Source: Strongyloides papillosus
Lineage: Eukaryota; Nematoda; Chromadorea; Rhabditida; Strongyloididae
DNA: 64,000 nt
Direction of reading: 5' to 3'
Assembly: GCA_005656395.1 (NCBI GenBank)
Contig: SRSI01000072.1
Coordinates: 124,001-188,000, forward strand
Shown: piece by piece, positions 1 through 13,700 of the stretch
Numbering within the stretch: position 1 is the first letter of the stretch
Layout: each line of letters begins with the position of its first letter
Program-made: the position numbers and the translations under genes
Notes under the pieces: model-generated
The model's database searches: none
The model's input: the letters and a program-made list of their open reading frames with translations, nothing else
What the model was told of the DNA's origin: nothing

Positions 1-580
1 AAAAATCATTATCGATGTTGAAAAATTGAAAGAAATAGCATACTTTTTTTCAAATATTAAAGAAAATGAAAAATTAGACTATTTTTGAATTGTCATAACT
101 TTCTTGAAACTTATCACTAGAAAACAAGATTATTATCGTTAGATAGTGCATCGTTTACTCTATTAGAATAATGATAAAGCTGTTGCGAGAATTTTCTCAA
201 TGAGCTTTAATTTTGAAAAAACTATGAAATTTTGACAAAAATCGTGGTTTTTTTGATTTAACTAAAAATTAAACAATGTTAATAAAGTTCAATATTTATG
301 ATATTGAGGATTCTTGTACAAAAGAAGTTGAGCTTTCGATCTGTAAAAAAATCATTTAAATATCTCTTCATATAAAAAAGTTACGTACTCATAAAGGCGA
401 AAAAAACACATTTTTTTAAAATGGCCATAAGTCCGGATGGGACCATAATTTTTTAAAAATAAAAAAAATAAAAAATATTGTCTCTTAGTTCTACTAACTT
501 GCAAAATTTCACGTTTTTATCTCTTCGTAGAAAAAAGTTATAAGCTCTCGCAGGTGGGGAGTTAATTATGAGACACCCTG
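1..580. repeat. Right half of a CAGGGTGTCTC-ended foldback/MITE, cut by the window edge
   Basis: The segment ends in GAGACACCCTG followed by TATATA, a Tc1/mariner-style terminal repeat next to a TA site. It is similar along its length to the half-elements inside the palindrome arms (about 36750-37629 and its mirror 45916-46795). For example, the stretch 'catcgtttactctatt' followed by an AGAATAATGATA-type run occurs in both. No coding sequence is visible. The left half lies outside the window. Confidence 0.6.
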
Positions 581-589
581 TATATATAA

Positions 590-3500
590 CTCTTTGATAT
601 ATATAAATTTAATAGTTTTATTCTTTTTCTATAATATATTTCAAGATTGTTTCTGGATCATAAGTTAAAAAAAATTTAAATGATTTATATGATCACCATT
701 GTTTATTGTAACTTTTTTTCGAAAAATAAACGTTTGTTTCTCAAAAACCATTTAAACTTTTTTAACTTTCAATATTTTCTTATAATATTCTGATTGTTTA
801 ATATCTCAACTTCTTTTCTATAAAGTATATAAAAACCCATTGTTAAAAGTTAATATAAATAAGGTTATAAAACATTAAATATTATGTATTTTTGTTCATA
901 TTTGAAAAGATTTAAAATAAATTTCTACAACTTTTTTATACTTAACATAATATGAAAAGCAAATAGTTAAAGAATATTACTAATTGAAATTTTATAAGAT
1001 TAAACTTTTGTTATATGTGTTACAAAAATTACATCAATTTTAAAAGTTTTAAACTTCTTAATGTTGATAAATTTAAATAAAATAGTCACTACAAAAAAAT
1101 ATATTGTATTATACATAATTGACTTAAAACAATTATTCTTTTTTTACTTTAAAAAAATTAGGTTCTTAAAATTTAAAGTAGTTTAGAAAAAAATATCGTT
1201 TGCTGAAAAAGTTATGTTTTTTTTAATAAAAAGAAAGTATAGGAAATTAACATTCACATAAATTTCTATAACTTTTTTTAATGTAAGATTAAAAAACGAT
1301 TATGAAATAATTTGTATAAAAAACGTGAGGCTATCAAATTTATATTATATCATAAAATTTTATAAAGTTATTAATGTTCACTTTGGTCGCCTATTTTTGA
1401 GACACTCTGTAAAATATAATCGTAAACTAAATTATCTTGTCAAGGATATTAACGTAAACATTTGAAAAGTGTAACTTTTTCAAAATTTAATATTATTTGT
1501 AATTTATACTTATCTAATAACTAAATTAATTTTCTACAACATTTTTCAAGATTAATTATTAAATATTAATTCTAAATAAAATTATGAAACATTAAAAATT
1601 GCTCATTTTTTCATAAAGAAAATAACTTAAATTATTTCTATAAAAAACTAAGATCAAATATACAACTACAATCTCTTATTAATTAGATTTTTACAATTAA
1701 ATATTTGTTGCTCTCTAATATTACAAATATGAATACTTTTAAACTCCTAAATTTGCAATTTTGAAAATTATTTGAAAAACTTTCATTTAAAAAGTATTCA
1801 AACATTACTTACAGCTAACATCTTTTAACGAACCTTCAAATATGGTGCAGAAAAACATTTGGGATACTAGATGAGTATAATATTGTGAAAAAGTATTATG
1901 CTTTTAAAAAGTTATATTATCTTAGAAAATTAGCAAATCTCGAAATTCTTAGAAAATATAGCAATTCTATATACGTTTTGTAGTTAAATTGTAAATTAAC
2001 TTTTTTTATTAATTTTACCATATGTTATAAAAGATATTTTAAACATTTGGAAAACGATAAGATCATAAAAACATGTTGTAATTTAAAAAAGGTACACTTT
2101 TTCAAATTGAGATGACGACAAAGTTGCCATCTAAGATATTTAAGTTTTGTCTTTCTTTTATAAATATATAAGAGTATTTTCTAGATAATTATTACATCCC
2201 ATACTTGAATTAAAAACATTACAAATTTTAATCCTAATTTAAGAGATCTTTTAAACGTAAAACTAGATTGAATTTAAAAAGCTCTGATTACTTCAACAAT
2301 ATTCATTATAAATAAAATTTAAATACTTTTTCTTTACTAATTTTAAAATCTTCAGTTGTTTTTTTTTAAATTGATATCGTTATCCGACGATTTTTTAGTT
2401 TTCCTTTATTATTATTAGATTATAGATATCCATTTTTTTTGAATATATTTTAGCTGAAGCATTATATGTTTTTATTCACATTTGATAAAAATTTTGTGCT
2501 TAATTAACTTATATTATACTCAATTCAAACAAATTCAGGTCTATTGGTTTAATTTCTTTACAGTTCACTGTAGTTTATAAAAATTGTAATTGCTATAGCT
2601 ATTAAAAATAATCAATAAAACAAAATATGCAATAAATTACAATATTTAGAGTATGCGATTTGAAAATAAAGAATAATATCAAATATTTTATATTGGCTAT
2701 ACACGTTTTAATATTTATATATATATTATTTTGCAAAGGTAATTTTAATTATTTTTAATGCTTAAAATTTTCTAAACTTTACGCAAAAGACAAAATATGT
2801 TATAATTTGATAGGTTTTATAAATTTAATTGTTTATAGGCATATAAATTACTTTTTTACTACACACAAACGTTTTTCTACCATTTTGCTGATTAAACTTT
2901 ACAAAATACAGATCACTTTATCAATTCACTGATTATCTGTCAAAACAAGGAACATCTTGTTAAAATGCAGACTATTTAAATGCAAAATACAAATAATTTT
3001 GAAATGAATTATCGTCTTATCTTTATACTTTTTAATTTTTGTAAACAAAACGTTATTTTTTGTATTAGTAAACTATATTTTAGTTAATTTTTATAATCTT
3101 ATAATAAATTTTGTCAAATACATGATTTATTTTAAAAAACATAAGTAAAACGACACAAGAATTATATTCTAAACATTATAAGCCTGGTTATAAATATTCA
3201 GTCAAAGATTATAAAAGTGCTAATGAAATAACTGGACATTTTTTTAAATTTAATAGCAAATAACTTTTTAACCTCTTCTGAAATTTTTTAAAAATTAAAA
3301 AAATCATTTTAACATTTAAAACAGTTTTCATTTTATATTATGCTTTGTAAAAAATAAATAATTACTTTTAATGTGTTTTGTTAATTTATTTATCATATAT
3401 TTTACTAATAATTAATTTGCATTTTATAATTTCTCTAAAAAAAAGTTTTGGTCTAACGGAATTTATTTTTTTCTTTTTACCATTTTACTTGAGCTTATGT

Positions 3501-4300
3501 AATTAAAATTTTGACATTTTTTTTTCATTCTAATAATCTGAGAAATAACAAAATAGTCCGAGAATTGATAAAGTGATCCGAGAAATAAAAAGTGGTAGAG
3601 AATTTAATAAAGCAGTCCTGATCTTTATGAAACAATTCGTTGTGTATAACGAAGAAAAATATTTTAATATAAAAATCAGGCAATTGTGTAATTATTTGCT
3701 TTACTAGTTTACTTTTATTTATACATAATTTCTACGAACAAAAATAAATTTTGATTAGTATATTATCATTTCATTTATTATAAAAACAGCGCCTTAATTA
3801 TTTAATATTTTTTCATTTTTAATTATATTAAAACACTAACCACTTGCAGTTGTTAATATAATTATATTCTTACATTAAATTGTTAAAAAGAAAACATGGA
3901 TGATATTTGAAAAAGGCAATTCATATGTAAGATCACAGTTTGATAAATACATTATAACATTTGTTTTAATAAAATAACGTTACTTTTATAATGAAAGAAG
4001 TGACAATATAAAAGTTAAAATTTATTTTCTTCCTCATTTGTGATAAATAGATAGTTACTTTTAAATTTTTTTGAATAGATTATTTATAAAAAAATAGCCT
4101 GTTATATAATTTAATGATACACTATTTCCAGTAACGTCATTCCCAAAATATTTAACTTCTAATATTAGCATTCCAATTTTCAAAAAATTTTTAAGACAAT
4201 TTAATTGCTTGTTGTAATAATTATATTAAATGTTTTCATAAATAGATTTTAAATTTTTAAAACATAGAAAACATGTATCTTTTTTAAATTCGCATATGAT
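590..4300. repeat. Large diverged direct repeat, copy A
   Basis: About 3.7 kb of extremely AT-rich DNA with no credible gene. It matches 60310-64000 in the same order and orientation at an offset of about 59.8-59.9 kb. Anchor pairs include 'aaatatttgttgctct' (about 1697 and 61634), 'ggtttaatttctttacag' (about 2547) versus 'ggtttagtttctgcacag' (about 62456), and 'acagcgcctta' (about 3786 and 63600). Many substitutions and small indels separate the copies. The short ORF at 4479-4670 on the minus strand just beyond is low-complexity and not believed. Confidence 0.6.
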
Positions 4301-6537
4301 ATTAATTTTGTTGTCACAAAATTGTCTTCTGAAAATCTACCTTAACTTTTCAGTATGATAAAACTCTATGTCGCAATATACATGATCACATTGTAAGCAG
4401 TGTTTGAAATGCGTAATTTTGTTTTCGTGAGTCTTTAGTAATAGTCTTTATTATTAGAAAATAAGAATTGGGACATTATTAAAGATAGCAAATTACTTCT
4501 GAATTTAAAACTTTAGACAGCAAAAATATAACATTTAAAATTATACAAAATTTAAGATTTAAAAATAAAGTATTATAGTTAATATGAATGTTTAATTTAT
4601 ATAAATGGTTTATAGAGCAGTAAAAAATATTAAAAATCAAATTATCAGTATTACAATTATAATATATCATATAAATGTCTTTTCTCTAATGATTTCTGTT
4701 AATTTCTTTTATAAGATTCAATCTATTTTAAAATCTATATTATTATGATTTCATCTTGTTGATAATGACTGTCCATTCTGATTATATAAAGTTTAGATAA
4801 ATATAGAATTTTTATATGTTGATTTAACAGTGTTTTTTGAAATACGCAAAGTCATAAGTGATCATTTTTTAAATGCGATCCGGAAAGAAAGAAACAAAAA
4901 GTTATTTTTGGTAATTTGGAGAGAATTTTCTTTTATTTTAAGCAAATTAATTAATTTTTTTAATTGTTATAGTGTCAATAAAATTTTATTTAAATAACAA
5001 ATTTCAACTTTGGAGCACTGATTTACAATAATACTTATATAGAATTTTTCTCTTCATATTTACATAATTAAGCAAAATTGAAGAGCAAACGTGCTTACAA
5101 AAAACTGCGCTATTTTAGAAGTTTACAACTTTTTAATTTTTTGATTCATTTCTTAACTTTTTTTTATCCATAATATAGGTGTTTAGTGTTTTCTTATGCA
5201 TTAACTTTTTGCCAAAGATAGTTTTATTCAAATATAAAACTAATTTTACTATTGATTTCGTAACAAATACAATTTGCAATAACAATTATCTTCCTATAAA
5301 CATAAATTTCTTTTTTTTTAGTAATTAATAGTATTTATTCTAAGCATTTTTTCCGTTCTTTACAATTTTTTAAAAAATCTTGACAAATAACATTTTTTTC
5401 TTTACTTATAAATTTTTGGAATTCCGGAAAATTTTGAGAAAAATTATTGTAAATAAATAACTTATCACTGGAAATTTACTTTTTATCAGTTACTTTTTCT
5501 TATTGTAAAGAATGTAATAAGTAAAAACAAACTAAAGAATTCTTTTTAAATGTATATTATATTGTACCTATCTAGCTAATTGATGATTGAAAGATACAAA
5601 ATAAATAAAGAAGTATTTTAGAAACAAATTACAACATATAAAAACATAATTTACATAATCTAGAAATCTAGTTTAATTTCTACTAAATTATTAATATAGA
5701 GGATATTAAAAATTGGTGAAATGGTCTTATCCACAAAATTGACTACATTATATATAAAATTTAAAATTACTATATAATGCGTATATTTCAATTATAATGA
5801 TGAAGTTTCATTTATTAGAGTACATGTAAATATACATACCATTTTCCACGTTGAAAAGTGGTAAATTATTTATTTTAATCTAGCAATAAAAAAATTAGAA
5901 ATATAATAAACTTTGATTTTATTACTACATTTTTTTTATGAAGCTCTTAATTATATAATTATACAAAATATGTAATTTGGATAATTTAAGATAGCAAATC
6001 AAATTCGTGTTTTTAATAATAAATAACTGAATATTTTTTTTACAAAGACACTTTTTGTGTATAATTTTATTTAGCAAAAATTTTTTGTAGTAAATAATTG
6101 AATGATTTTTTCATTTCTTAGTTAAAAAATCTTTGTTGTGCGATAAATTTTTTCTTATTTCTTTATTACAAATTCATTATAAATTACCGTTTACATTTTA
6201 ATAAATAGGATCTATTATAAATAATAAATTTAAACGTATTTTTTAAATCTTAAAACGAATTTTTTCTTTTATATACAGATAAAATTTTTAAAAAATATGA
6301 TTTTTCTATAAAGTTTATTTGGACGACTTCTTAGGGAAATATTACAAAGCGCAAAAATCTACTAACAAAAATTAATAATTCTCTCTAAAATCTACTAATC
6401 CGTCCCTCTCTTTAACACCTTTTTTAATTTCATCAAATTTTATAATTCGCTTTAAGATGAACAAAAATAACATTCTTTCTTTCTATACTGAAAAATTATT
6501 TTTGAAAATCAACATAGGAAGGTCATAAATTTTTTTA
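4301..6537. other. AT-rich DNA with no recognisable feature
   Basis: Both strands were read. Only short, low-complexity open frames occur, and no domain, RNA gene or clear inverted repeat was found. It may be a continuation of the repeat copy to its left, whose counterpart would lie beyond the right edge of the window. Confidence 0.5.
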
Positions 6538-8131
6538 TAACCCATTTTGTGAGTCAATCAGACATTTGATGTACAACTAAAAATTTTACCCCCCATTTTT
6601 ATTTCATAAATAAAAAGAGCAACCAAAAAAATATATGTTAGCAAATTTATTCGGCTTGAAACTTTGAGATACAGAAGCTGAAACGAGTCAAAGTCGTAAA
6701 AATTGATTTTTACAAGTTTCCGGTAAATAGATTTTTTTTTAAATCAATGTTGTTTCTAGAAATAATTTTTTATAAAAAAACGAATGAGCATACTTTCGGC
6801 TTCATAAATTTACGTCTTTAATGTCTTTTGCAATTTTTTTGAGTTTTTTTAATTTTTGAGTAGAAAAATCGAAAAAGCGCATGTTCTCACTATGTTCATT
6901 CGATTTATCATGTGATTTTACATCTAGATTCATAAAAATCAAAGAAATTAAATGGGAAGGTAAATGTGATCTTGAGTGAAGAAGAATCTTGTTATTTCCT
7001 AGGGAAATAAAATTTTTCAATTTTTGAGTAGAAAAATCGAAAAAGCGCATGTTCTCACTATGTTCATTCGATTTATCATATGATTTTACAACTAGATTCA
7101 TAAAAATCAGAAGAATAAAATGGGAAGGTAAATATGATCTTGAGTGAAGAAGAATCTTGGTATTTTCTAGGGAAATAAAATTTTTCAATTTTTGAGTAGA
7201 AAAATCGAAAAAGCGCATGTTTCCACTATGCTCATTCAATTTCTCATGTAATTTCACATCTAGATTTATAAAAATCAGAAGAATAAAATGGGAAGGTAAA
7301 TGTGTTCTTGAGTGAAGAAGAATACTTGTATTTTCATATAGAATAGGTGTTTTCACATTTGAGTACAAAAATTGAAAAAGCGCATATTCTCACTGTGTTC
7401 ATTCGATTTTTCATATAAAAATTCTGTTAGAAACAATATTTATTATAAAAAAAATTTAAAATTTATTAAAAAAGTGTACCAATATTCTACTATATTGAAT
7501 TGAAATCTATATTTTGTATGAGAACACGTTTACCTTTCCATTTTATTTTTCTGATTTTCATAGATTTAGATGTAAAATCACATGAGAAATCGAATGAGAA
7601 TAGTGAAAACATGCGCTTTTTCGATTTTTGCACTCAAATGTGAAGACATCTATTCTATTTAATAATACCAGTATTCTTCTTCATTCAAGATCACATTTAC
7701 CTTCCCATTTAATTTTTTTGATTTTTATAAATCTAGATGTAAAATTACATGAGAAATCGAATGAGCATAGTGAGAATATGTGCTTTTTTTATTTTGGCAC
7801 TCAAAAATTAAAAAAACTCAAAAAAAATTGCAAAAGACATTAAAGACGTAAATTTATGAAGCCGAAAGTATGCTCATTCGTTTTTTTATAACAAATTACC
7901 CCTAGGAACAACATTTATTTAAAAAAAAATCTATTTACCGGAAACTTGTAAAAATCAATTTTAACGACTTTGACTCGTTGCAGCTCCTGCATCTCAAAGT
8001 TTCAAGCCGAATAAATTTGCCAACATACATTTTTTTGGTTGCTCTTTTTATTTATGAAATAAAAATGGGGGGTAAAATTTTTAGTTGTACAAAATTTTAA
8101 AAAAAAGTTCGACTGGCTCGCAATATGCGTT
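6538..8131. mobile_element. Foldback element with long terminal inverted repeats
   Basis: The left end (about 6538-6830) and right end (about 7800-8131) are reverse complements over roughly 300 bp with scattered differences. Shared pieces include 'ttttaccccccatttttatt', the TTCGGCTTGAAACTTTGAGA stretch, and 'cgaatgagcatactttcggc'. Between them lie about four tandem units of 168 bp on the left and about two inverted units on the right, meeting near 7450-7500. No transposase is present, so it must be non-autonomous if mobile. The outermost 15-20 bp are less well matched, so the exact ends are approximate. No target-site duplication could be fixed. Confidence 0.7.
6840..7420 (-). repeat. Tandem 168-bp repeat (about 3.5 units) inside the foldback element
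   Basis: The anchor 'gcatgttctcactatg' recurs near 6877, 7048, 7216 and 7381, with intervals near 168 bp. Since 168 is a multiple of three, an open frame of 188 codons (6802-7368, minus strand) runs through the array. It encodes a 56-residue repeat with the core LLHSRSHLPSHF and NEHSENMRFFDFSTQKL. The inverted portion at 7560-7843 has a matching 71-codon frame on the plus strand. I treat the frames as by-products of the repeat, because no start context, signal or known domain supports a protein. Confidence 0.6.
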
Positions 8132-10479
8132 TTATATAAAATAATTTATTGACAAATTACTGAAAATATTAAGTTTTAATTTTTATAGATATACTAAAAT
8201 AGAATAAAACATTAGTTCTTTTCGTATAAAATTGATTAAAAATAGTAATTAAATAATTTTTTTATGTTATAATATGATACATACTTTTTAATATACTTAG
8301 AATTTTATTAATGACAATTTTTATAAGTCATTTGGAGATGCAGCGTCTAAAACAAATTTAATTATAAAATTAAGATGTAATTTATTAAAAAGTATAAAGA
8401 ATAAAAAGTTATTATCATTCAAATAATTAAATCATTTTATTGATTGAAATTCGTTCTAAAACAAATAGTAATTTTAAATACATTATTATGGATCTTTTGT
8501 TTACGTTCAATGCATGATTAAGTTAATAGCTATCTTAAAAAGATCTTATATATAAGTTTTAACTTACTAATTAATTCTAGTATATACTTCTTTTCGTTCT
8601 GAATAAAGATAAAACATGATAATAATAAAAAAAATAGTAAAATATATAAAATCATCGTAAAATAATTTTCTTATAAGATTATACGGGGTGGATCATGTAA
8701 GACTTCCCAGACATTTACAATAATAACTTTGACTATTTTCAAAATACAGTTGTGATTAATAGTCATTTAGTAGACTAATATAGATACATACCTTTATTTA
8801 ATATAGATCCCACTAGGAAGTCTACATTCAAGACGGAGTTGTGAACTATCTAAATTTTTTTACATTTTTTAACGCTAATTTAATTTAACTTTGTGAAATG
8901 GAAAGTAATATTATGATTGTTATTGATTATAAGAATACAAGTTATATTCTACCTATTTCTAAAATATCATTAGTATACAAATCCAAAAACTAAATTTCTT
9001 CCATGATTTCGATGTTTTTTTAAGAATTTAAATTTAATATGTTAATTTTTAAAACTAAAAACTATTATTTTAATAAAATAAATAAATATCTATCAAATAG
9101 GTATAATATTGTTAACTACAAAAAACTTTGAAGAAAGTTACAATAAGTAAAATATTAACTATTTTTAACAATAAGAAAAGGTGTACAATTTTTTTTTATT
9201 TTTTGAATTTCGAAAATGTTTTATTAGCAAACGTATCTACCCTATTATCCTATTATTGATTATCTTTTCTGTTTTTGAAATATAGAAAGTATAGAAAAAG
9301 ATTAAATATACGATAATTTTAAAAAATGCGTCGAAATTTTCCATAGATTAGAAGCTACGGAAAATATTATGAAATAGTGGTAGATAGCGTAGAAATATTA
9401 AATAAAATTATCCTATCAAAAAGTTTGTGCACAAAAAATATTATAGTTCTTTGAATATTATATAAACAAATAAGTATTATTTTGTTAATTAACATGTGCA
9501 AGTGATTATAATAATATTCAGCATTATAAATGTTGAAAAATCTAATATTTATAATTCACTTTGCCATTAAAAGTATGACAATGGTAATGACAAATCACAA
9601 ATTTTTCAACATCAATTTTAATTTATGGTACTATACTTATTCGATAGATATTTATTCATTCCACCAAAATAATAATAGTTTATTGCTTGAAATTACTAAA
9701 TTTAAATTTAATTATTTAGAAATTTTTAAATATTTAAAAAATTCATTTTCTTTTCTAATTAAGTACTTAATCATAGTTGTTGGATTGTTGTATATATGGT
9801 ATCATTGGAATATGTAAAAAAAACTGCTTTGTATAATTAACAACAATCAATATAATGTGATTTTATATAAGGAAGTTAAATTCATTTAGAATTAAAAAAT
9901 GGTCTAAATTTTAAAAGCCTATAAATCCACTGAAATTCAAAAATCTTTATGAAATCCATAAAACAATAATAATATTATCCCTCGTTACAATATGACTATG
10001 ATATTAAATTTGTATCCTAGGAATGAGCAAAGTTATTTAACAGTTTCTGAGATGACTTACGTGAATGACACTGTGTATGCAGCTTTGTAATTAAAATATT
10101 TATTCTTTTCTTCCTGTTTTATAGTAATTTTTTCAATTTTTACCTAAACGTTTATTTTCAGGGGTCATCATTTGCATTTTAGAAATACTTAAAACTTTAT
10201 ACTGCTCTAATTACAAGTCGCTATATATATAAATAATTACTAAATGGATATCTGGTAGGTTTTTCATGCTTAACTAAAATGTTGAATAAAAAAATGTCAT
10301 GAATACTCAAAAATTTTGAGAAAAAGTGACTTTCATTAAATTTACAATATGCCAGATGAAGTAAATTTTATCTAATTAAAAAATAAATTATCACAATTTC
10401 TAGATTTTTAACACAACATAATAGTGTTACAAAATTGTAAAAGGACATAGTGATGAATATACTGAAAATCAATGTCTGT
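8132..10479. other. AT-rich DNA, no gene; scraps of foldback-type repeats
   Basis: A piece starting near 8688 (CGGGGTGGATCATGTAAGAC) resembles the ends of the CAGGGTGG foldback family seen at 31036 and 53310. The stretch 9240-9500 resembles the interior of the same families. The 95-codon frame at 9530-9817 is dominated by F, I, L, N and K, as expected from composition, and has no domain. Confidence 0.4.
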
Positions 10480-10801
10480 GAGAATGTTTAAGTAACAAAT
10501 AATTAGTATTGAAGAAATATAATAGTAAAGGAAGAATCTCTGACTCTCACACGGACTTTCATGGGAATGTAACAAAGGATCCGCTCTCTCAAAAGGATAG
10601 TCCTGGGAATTTGGAAGGTCGCCTAAAATCCAAGGTATAAAAGGGACCAATTTTTGTGAAATATTCATTCTTTACTTTTACTCCGTCTTATACAGTCGGC
10701 TTTGGACTGTGGGTGTTATATTGTAGAATCGTTTATTATTAATAAAGTTATTATTGTTATCTATCGTGTACGTGTTTTCTAAATCTCATATATATCCAAC
10801 A
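10480..10801 (+). repeat. Probable solo LTR
   Basis: This island is clearly richer in G+C than its surroundings. It carries a TATA-like box (GGTATAAAAGGGACC, about 10634), then AATAAAG (about 10740), and ends in CATATATATCCAACA, the CA end typical of LTRs. The order promoter, poly(A) signal, CA end is that of U3-R-U5 on the plus strand. The left boundary is uncertain because no clean TG start with a matching duplication could be found. A host promoter is an alternative reading. The 86-codon minus-strand frame over it is a shadow. Confidence 0.4.
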
Positions 10802-11214
10802 ATTTAAAAATATTGCTGTAATTTCTGATTGATAAAAAAAAGAAAAAAAACACTTATAATCAATAATTTTTATAAACATTATGGAAAATCGTAATAATAG
10901 TTATTATTTGGGCCTTATTAATTTTGAAGAAAATTATCAAGGGTAAAAACTATTTTTGTAGTATTTTTTTTATTGCTTTTGTTTTAAAGTTTTTAAAATT
11001 ATTATAGACTTTCTCTAAGTACTAACATTTTAGTATAGATTTAAACAACTATCTTATCATTTTTTTTATCAAAAGCAACCGTTAAATGTTTAAAAATATT
11101 CTATTTTATCATCAAAAAAAAGCTTAAGAAAATCTACATTACATAAATATACATAATATTTAATAATTTGATTTCTTACTTTAAAAAATTACTATTTTTT
11201 TAGCTTTACAGTAT

Positions 11215-11720
11215 TTGACAGCGCTGTTATAGTTTAATATCTCACATGCATAATTTCATTATTATTTACATAACAATCATCAATTTTAAGTTCCATTGGT
11301 AAAACGATAACCTTTGAACACGTGTTAATCAAAATTTTTATAGAACTATCATTATTAATTTTAACTTGTATAACTGATAATTTATTAATATTAGGTTTAA
11401 TTGAATTTACTTCTTTTTTTAATGTATCAGTAACATTTGTTTTTTTTATATTATTTCTATCACTTTATCAACAAGATTAATTTCTTTCAATAATGGTTTT
11501 TACTTCTTTTTTGCTTCTACATTTTATCATTTTACAATTTTTCTTTAAAAAAGTTACATGTACTTTGAAATTTATTAGTTTAACATTTCTACTTCTATCA
11601 ATTTATTACTTACATTTATATAATTTAAATAATCTTAAGCTATCAAAGTCGTATAATCAAATGGATCATAAAGCTGTTTATCATATTTTATTAAGCTATT
11701 TTCATTTATACCACTAAATT
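11215..11720 (-). pseudogene. Decayed retroelement gag/protease remnant
   Basis: On the minus strand, about 11440 down to 11215 reads as a stretch resembling a retroviral-type aspartic protease. A run like INKLSVIQVKINN is followed by KILINTCSKVIVLP, placed where an active protease has LIDTGS. The catalytic D-T-G therefore reads N-T-C. Just upstream, around 11530-11600, Lys/Cys-rich codons (KKNCKMIKCRSKKE) could be a degraded zinc knuckle from gag. The frame has several stops and shifts, so it is dead. It follows an integrase/RNase H remnant on the same strand but may belong to a separate insertion. Confidence 0.4.
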
Positions 11721-12054
11721 ATCAATCACGTGACATCTTATCTTTCTTAAACGTTCCCCATTGAGTCCTCTATCATATATAAAATCAATTCATTTTGATA
11801 TTTTATTTTTAACATTAGCTAAATTTAAATTTATATTAATCCGTAATAATGAAGTAAAAATATTGAGATAAATATAGAAATTTTTTGAATATTTCTATTT
11901 CAATCCAAGTTATAAAGCAATAAACGTAATAAGCTGACTCTATTTTACTATTAAAAAGGATTCCATTATATAATCAATTAATAGGTGGAATATATAAATT
12001 ATATTTAGAATAATCAAATATACTAAGATACATTTTTTCTTTTGACCATGCTTT

Positions 12055-12490
12055 GAGTATAGCAAGTGAAGGGTCTTCAGGTAAGTTAAAAATGTAGTAC
12101 GAATTTTTTTCAGAATCTCCAGAGCAAAGACAATTGACACAAGATCAGCTGGTTCATTTAGCGATATTCCGGCGTGAGCTTCAACATGAATATGTTTTTT
12201 AGAAAATTTCTTATAAACTAATAGCTTTTGACCGTAAATTCTGAAAGACCAAGTTCTTTTCCATTGTATATCCTACCATTTTGTACTGAAACAGCAACAT
12301 ACACAAAATCTGTTAGAAATAATATTGAAGCATTGATATGTGGGTCCGAGAAATTGCTTATACGACATCTTTAAACTGAGGTATTGAAATAACTGGTTAG
12401 ACCAAAAAAGAAATAGATCAGAAACTAGTTGTAATACACACCCAAAATTTTTTCTCTTAGACTTCAGATGTATCAATTGCTATAATGTTG
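12055..12490 (-). pseudogene. Decayed RNase H domain downstream of a gypsy-type integrase
   Basis: Read on the minus strand with several shifts and stops, this stretch shows the landmarks of a type I RNase H in order. An AIDTS element stands where DGS is expected. LTDFVYV resembles the TDSxYV motif, followed by NGKEL. Finally HVEAHAGISLNEPADLVS matches the canonical H-x-A-H-x-G-x-x-x-N-E-x-A-D end. It lies directly 3' of an integrase remnant on the same strand, the same order as in the intact element at 18408-23164. The second motif (E) could not be placed. The short frames at 11940-12140 and 12273-12476 are parts or shadows of it. Confidence 0.5.
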
Positions 12491-12849
12491 AATTTGTGAT
12501 TAGAGTGCCGCTCCAAAAAATTTTCAAGAAAACCTTGTGAAAATAACATTTCAGGTATTCCTTGAATACCTGGAATTGTTATATTTAAAATGCCATATAA
12601 TAGTTATTGTTCGTCGTCTTTGGAAACAAAAGACTTTTTTTATTGTATGCTTTTTTCCTCATTTTTACTAGAGTTCGGTTGCCATGCAGGTATTGATTTA
12701 ACTTCATTATAATCATATTCTTTACTGTTTAACATTATGACCTTATTTTTTTATCGATAATGAGGTTTCCTGATATATCCAGTAAATTTTATTTTATTGG
12801 TTCCAAACTATAGAAAGAACAATTCGATAGACATAAAAATATTATTAAT

Positions 12850-13700
12850 AAGACGTATAAAAATTACTTTAACGTGTAAATGACATAATGTTCATAATTG
12901 TTCCTTCATGATTAGTGAACCATTTCCGATGAAACATTCGTTATAAGATTGTTCTTTACTTATCTACAACACGAAACAAATTATCAATTTGTTCAATAAT
13001 GGTGCAATTTTACCAGATAGATTCATATGTTCTTTTAAATTTTCATGAAGCTGTAAGCACTTTTTATGTTACTAGGTACGTCTTTTTATCCAAGTTGGCT
13101 TTCAAGAATCACTTTTTTCTAAACATTGTAACGATATTTAAAAATCCGGACACATGGTACTATAAATTTTTTGAAATACTTCTTCTAAATTCATATTTAA
13201 GTCAAGTGCATGTTGTACAGTTTGCAATTATCGTTCTGCTGATCTATTAAAACAGGAACAATATGCTTTAGAATGAGCAATGTGAATGTTTCTATCTTCT
13301 AAATCTAAGTAAAATTCTCAAGAATTGAAGAAAGTAGGATTATCAACAACACATAAAAATAATTAATCATGTTTGTGACGATATTAATCAATAGACTTAA
13401 CTGTCTTTTCAATAGATAGTAACCTTACAAAAAAAGCTTTTTTTACTGCACTGTAACTACCGAAAATAAGAACAATTTTGAGTCTTTAAAAACAAGATAT
13501 AGTAATATATTTTCCTATTTTCGAACTTATATCTAAACCAGCATCTGTTAGTTTTTGTTTATTTCTACAAAATGTCACGCATCTATCACAATTTGATATC
13601 AACTTAAGTAGCAAATCAGAATATCTTATGCCAACATACTTCAATTGAATTTGCTTTATTACATGTTCTAAACTTCTGTGAAAGTTATGTACACTAAAAT
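12850..13700 (-). pseudogene. Decayed Ty3/gypsy-type integrase
   Basis: The minus strand, read across stops and shifts, shows a zinc-binding-like segment. SLEHVIKQIQLKYVG is followed by NCDRCVTFC, in the style of the HHCC module of retroelement integrases. Further on is VDNPTFFNSQEF, in the position of SDNG.xF.S.xF around the second catalytic D. Then comes CFNRSAER, standing for NGxAER around the catalytic E, with LQTVQHAL after it. Multiple in-frame stops make it a pseudogene. It is followed on the same strand by RNase H-like remains, so the two probably come from one element. Confidence 0.5.

Noticed and set aside
9530..9817. 95-codon frame as a small membrane protein
   Set aside because: Composition is what AT-rich DNA gives by chance, with no conserved neighbour or motif.
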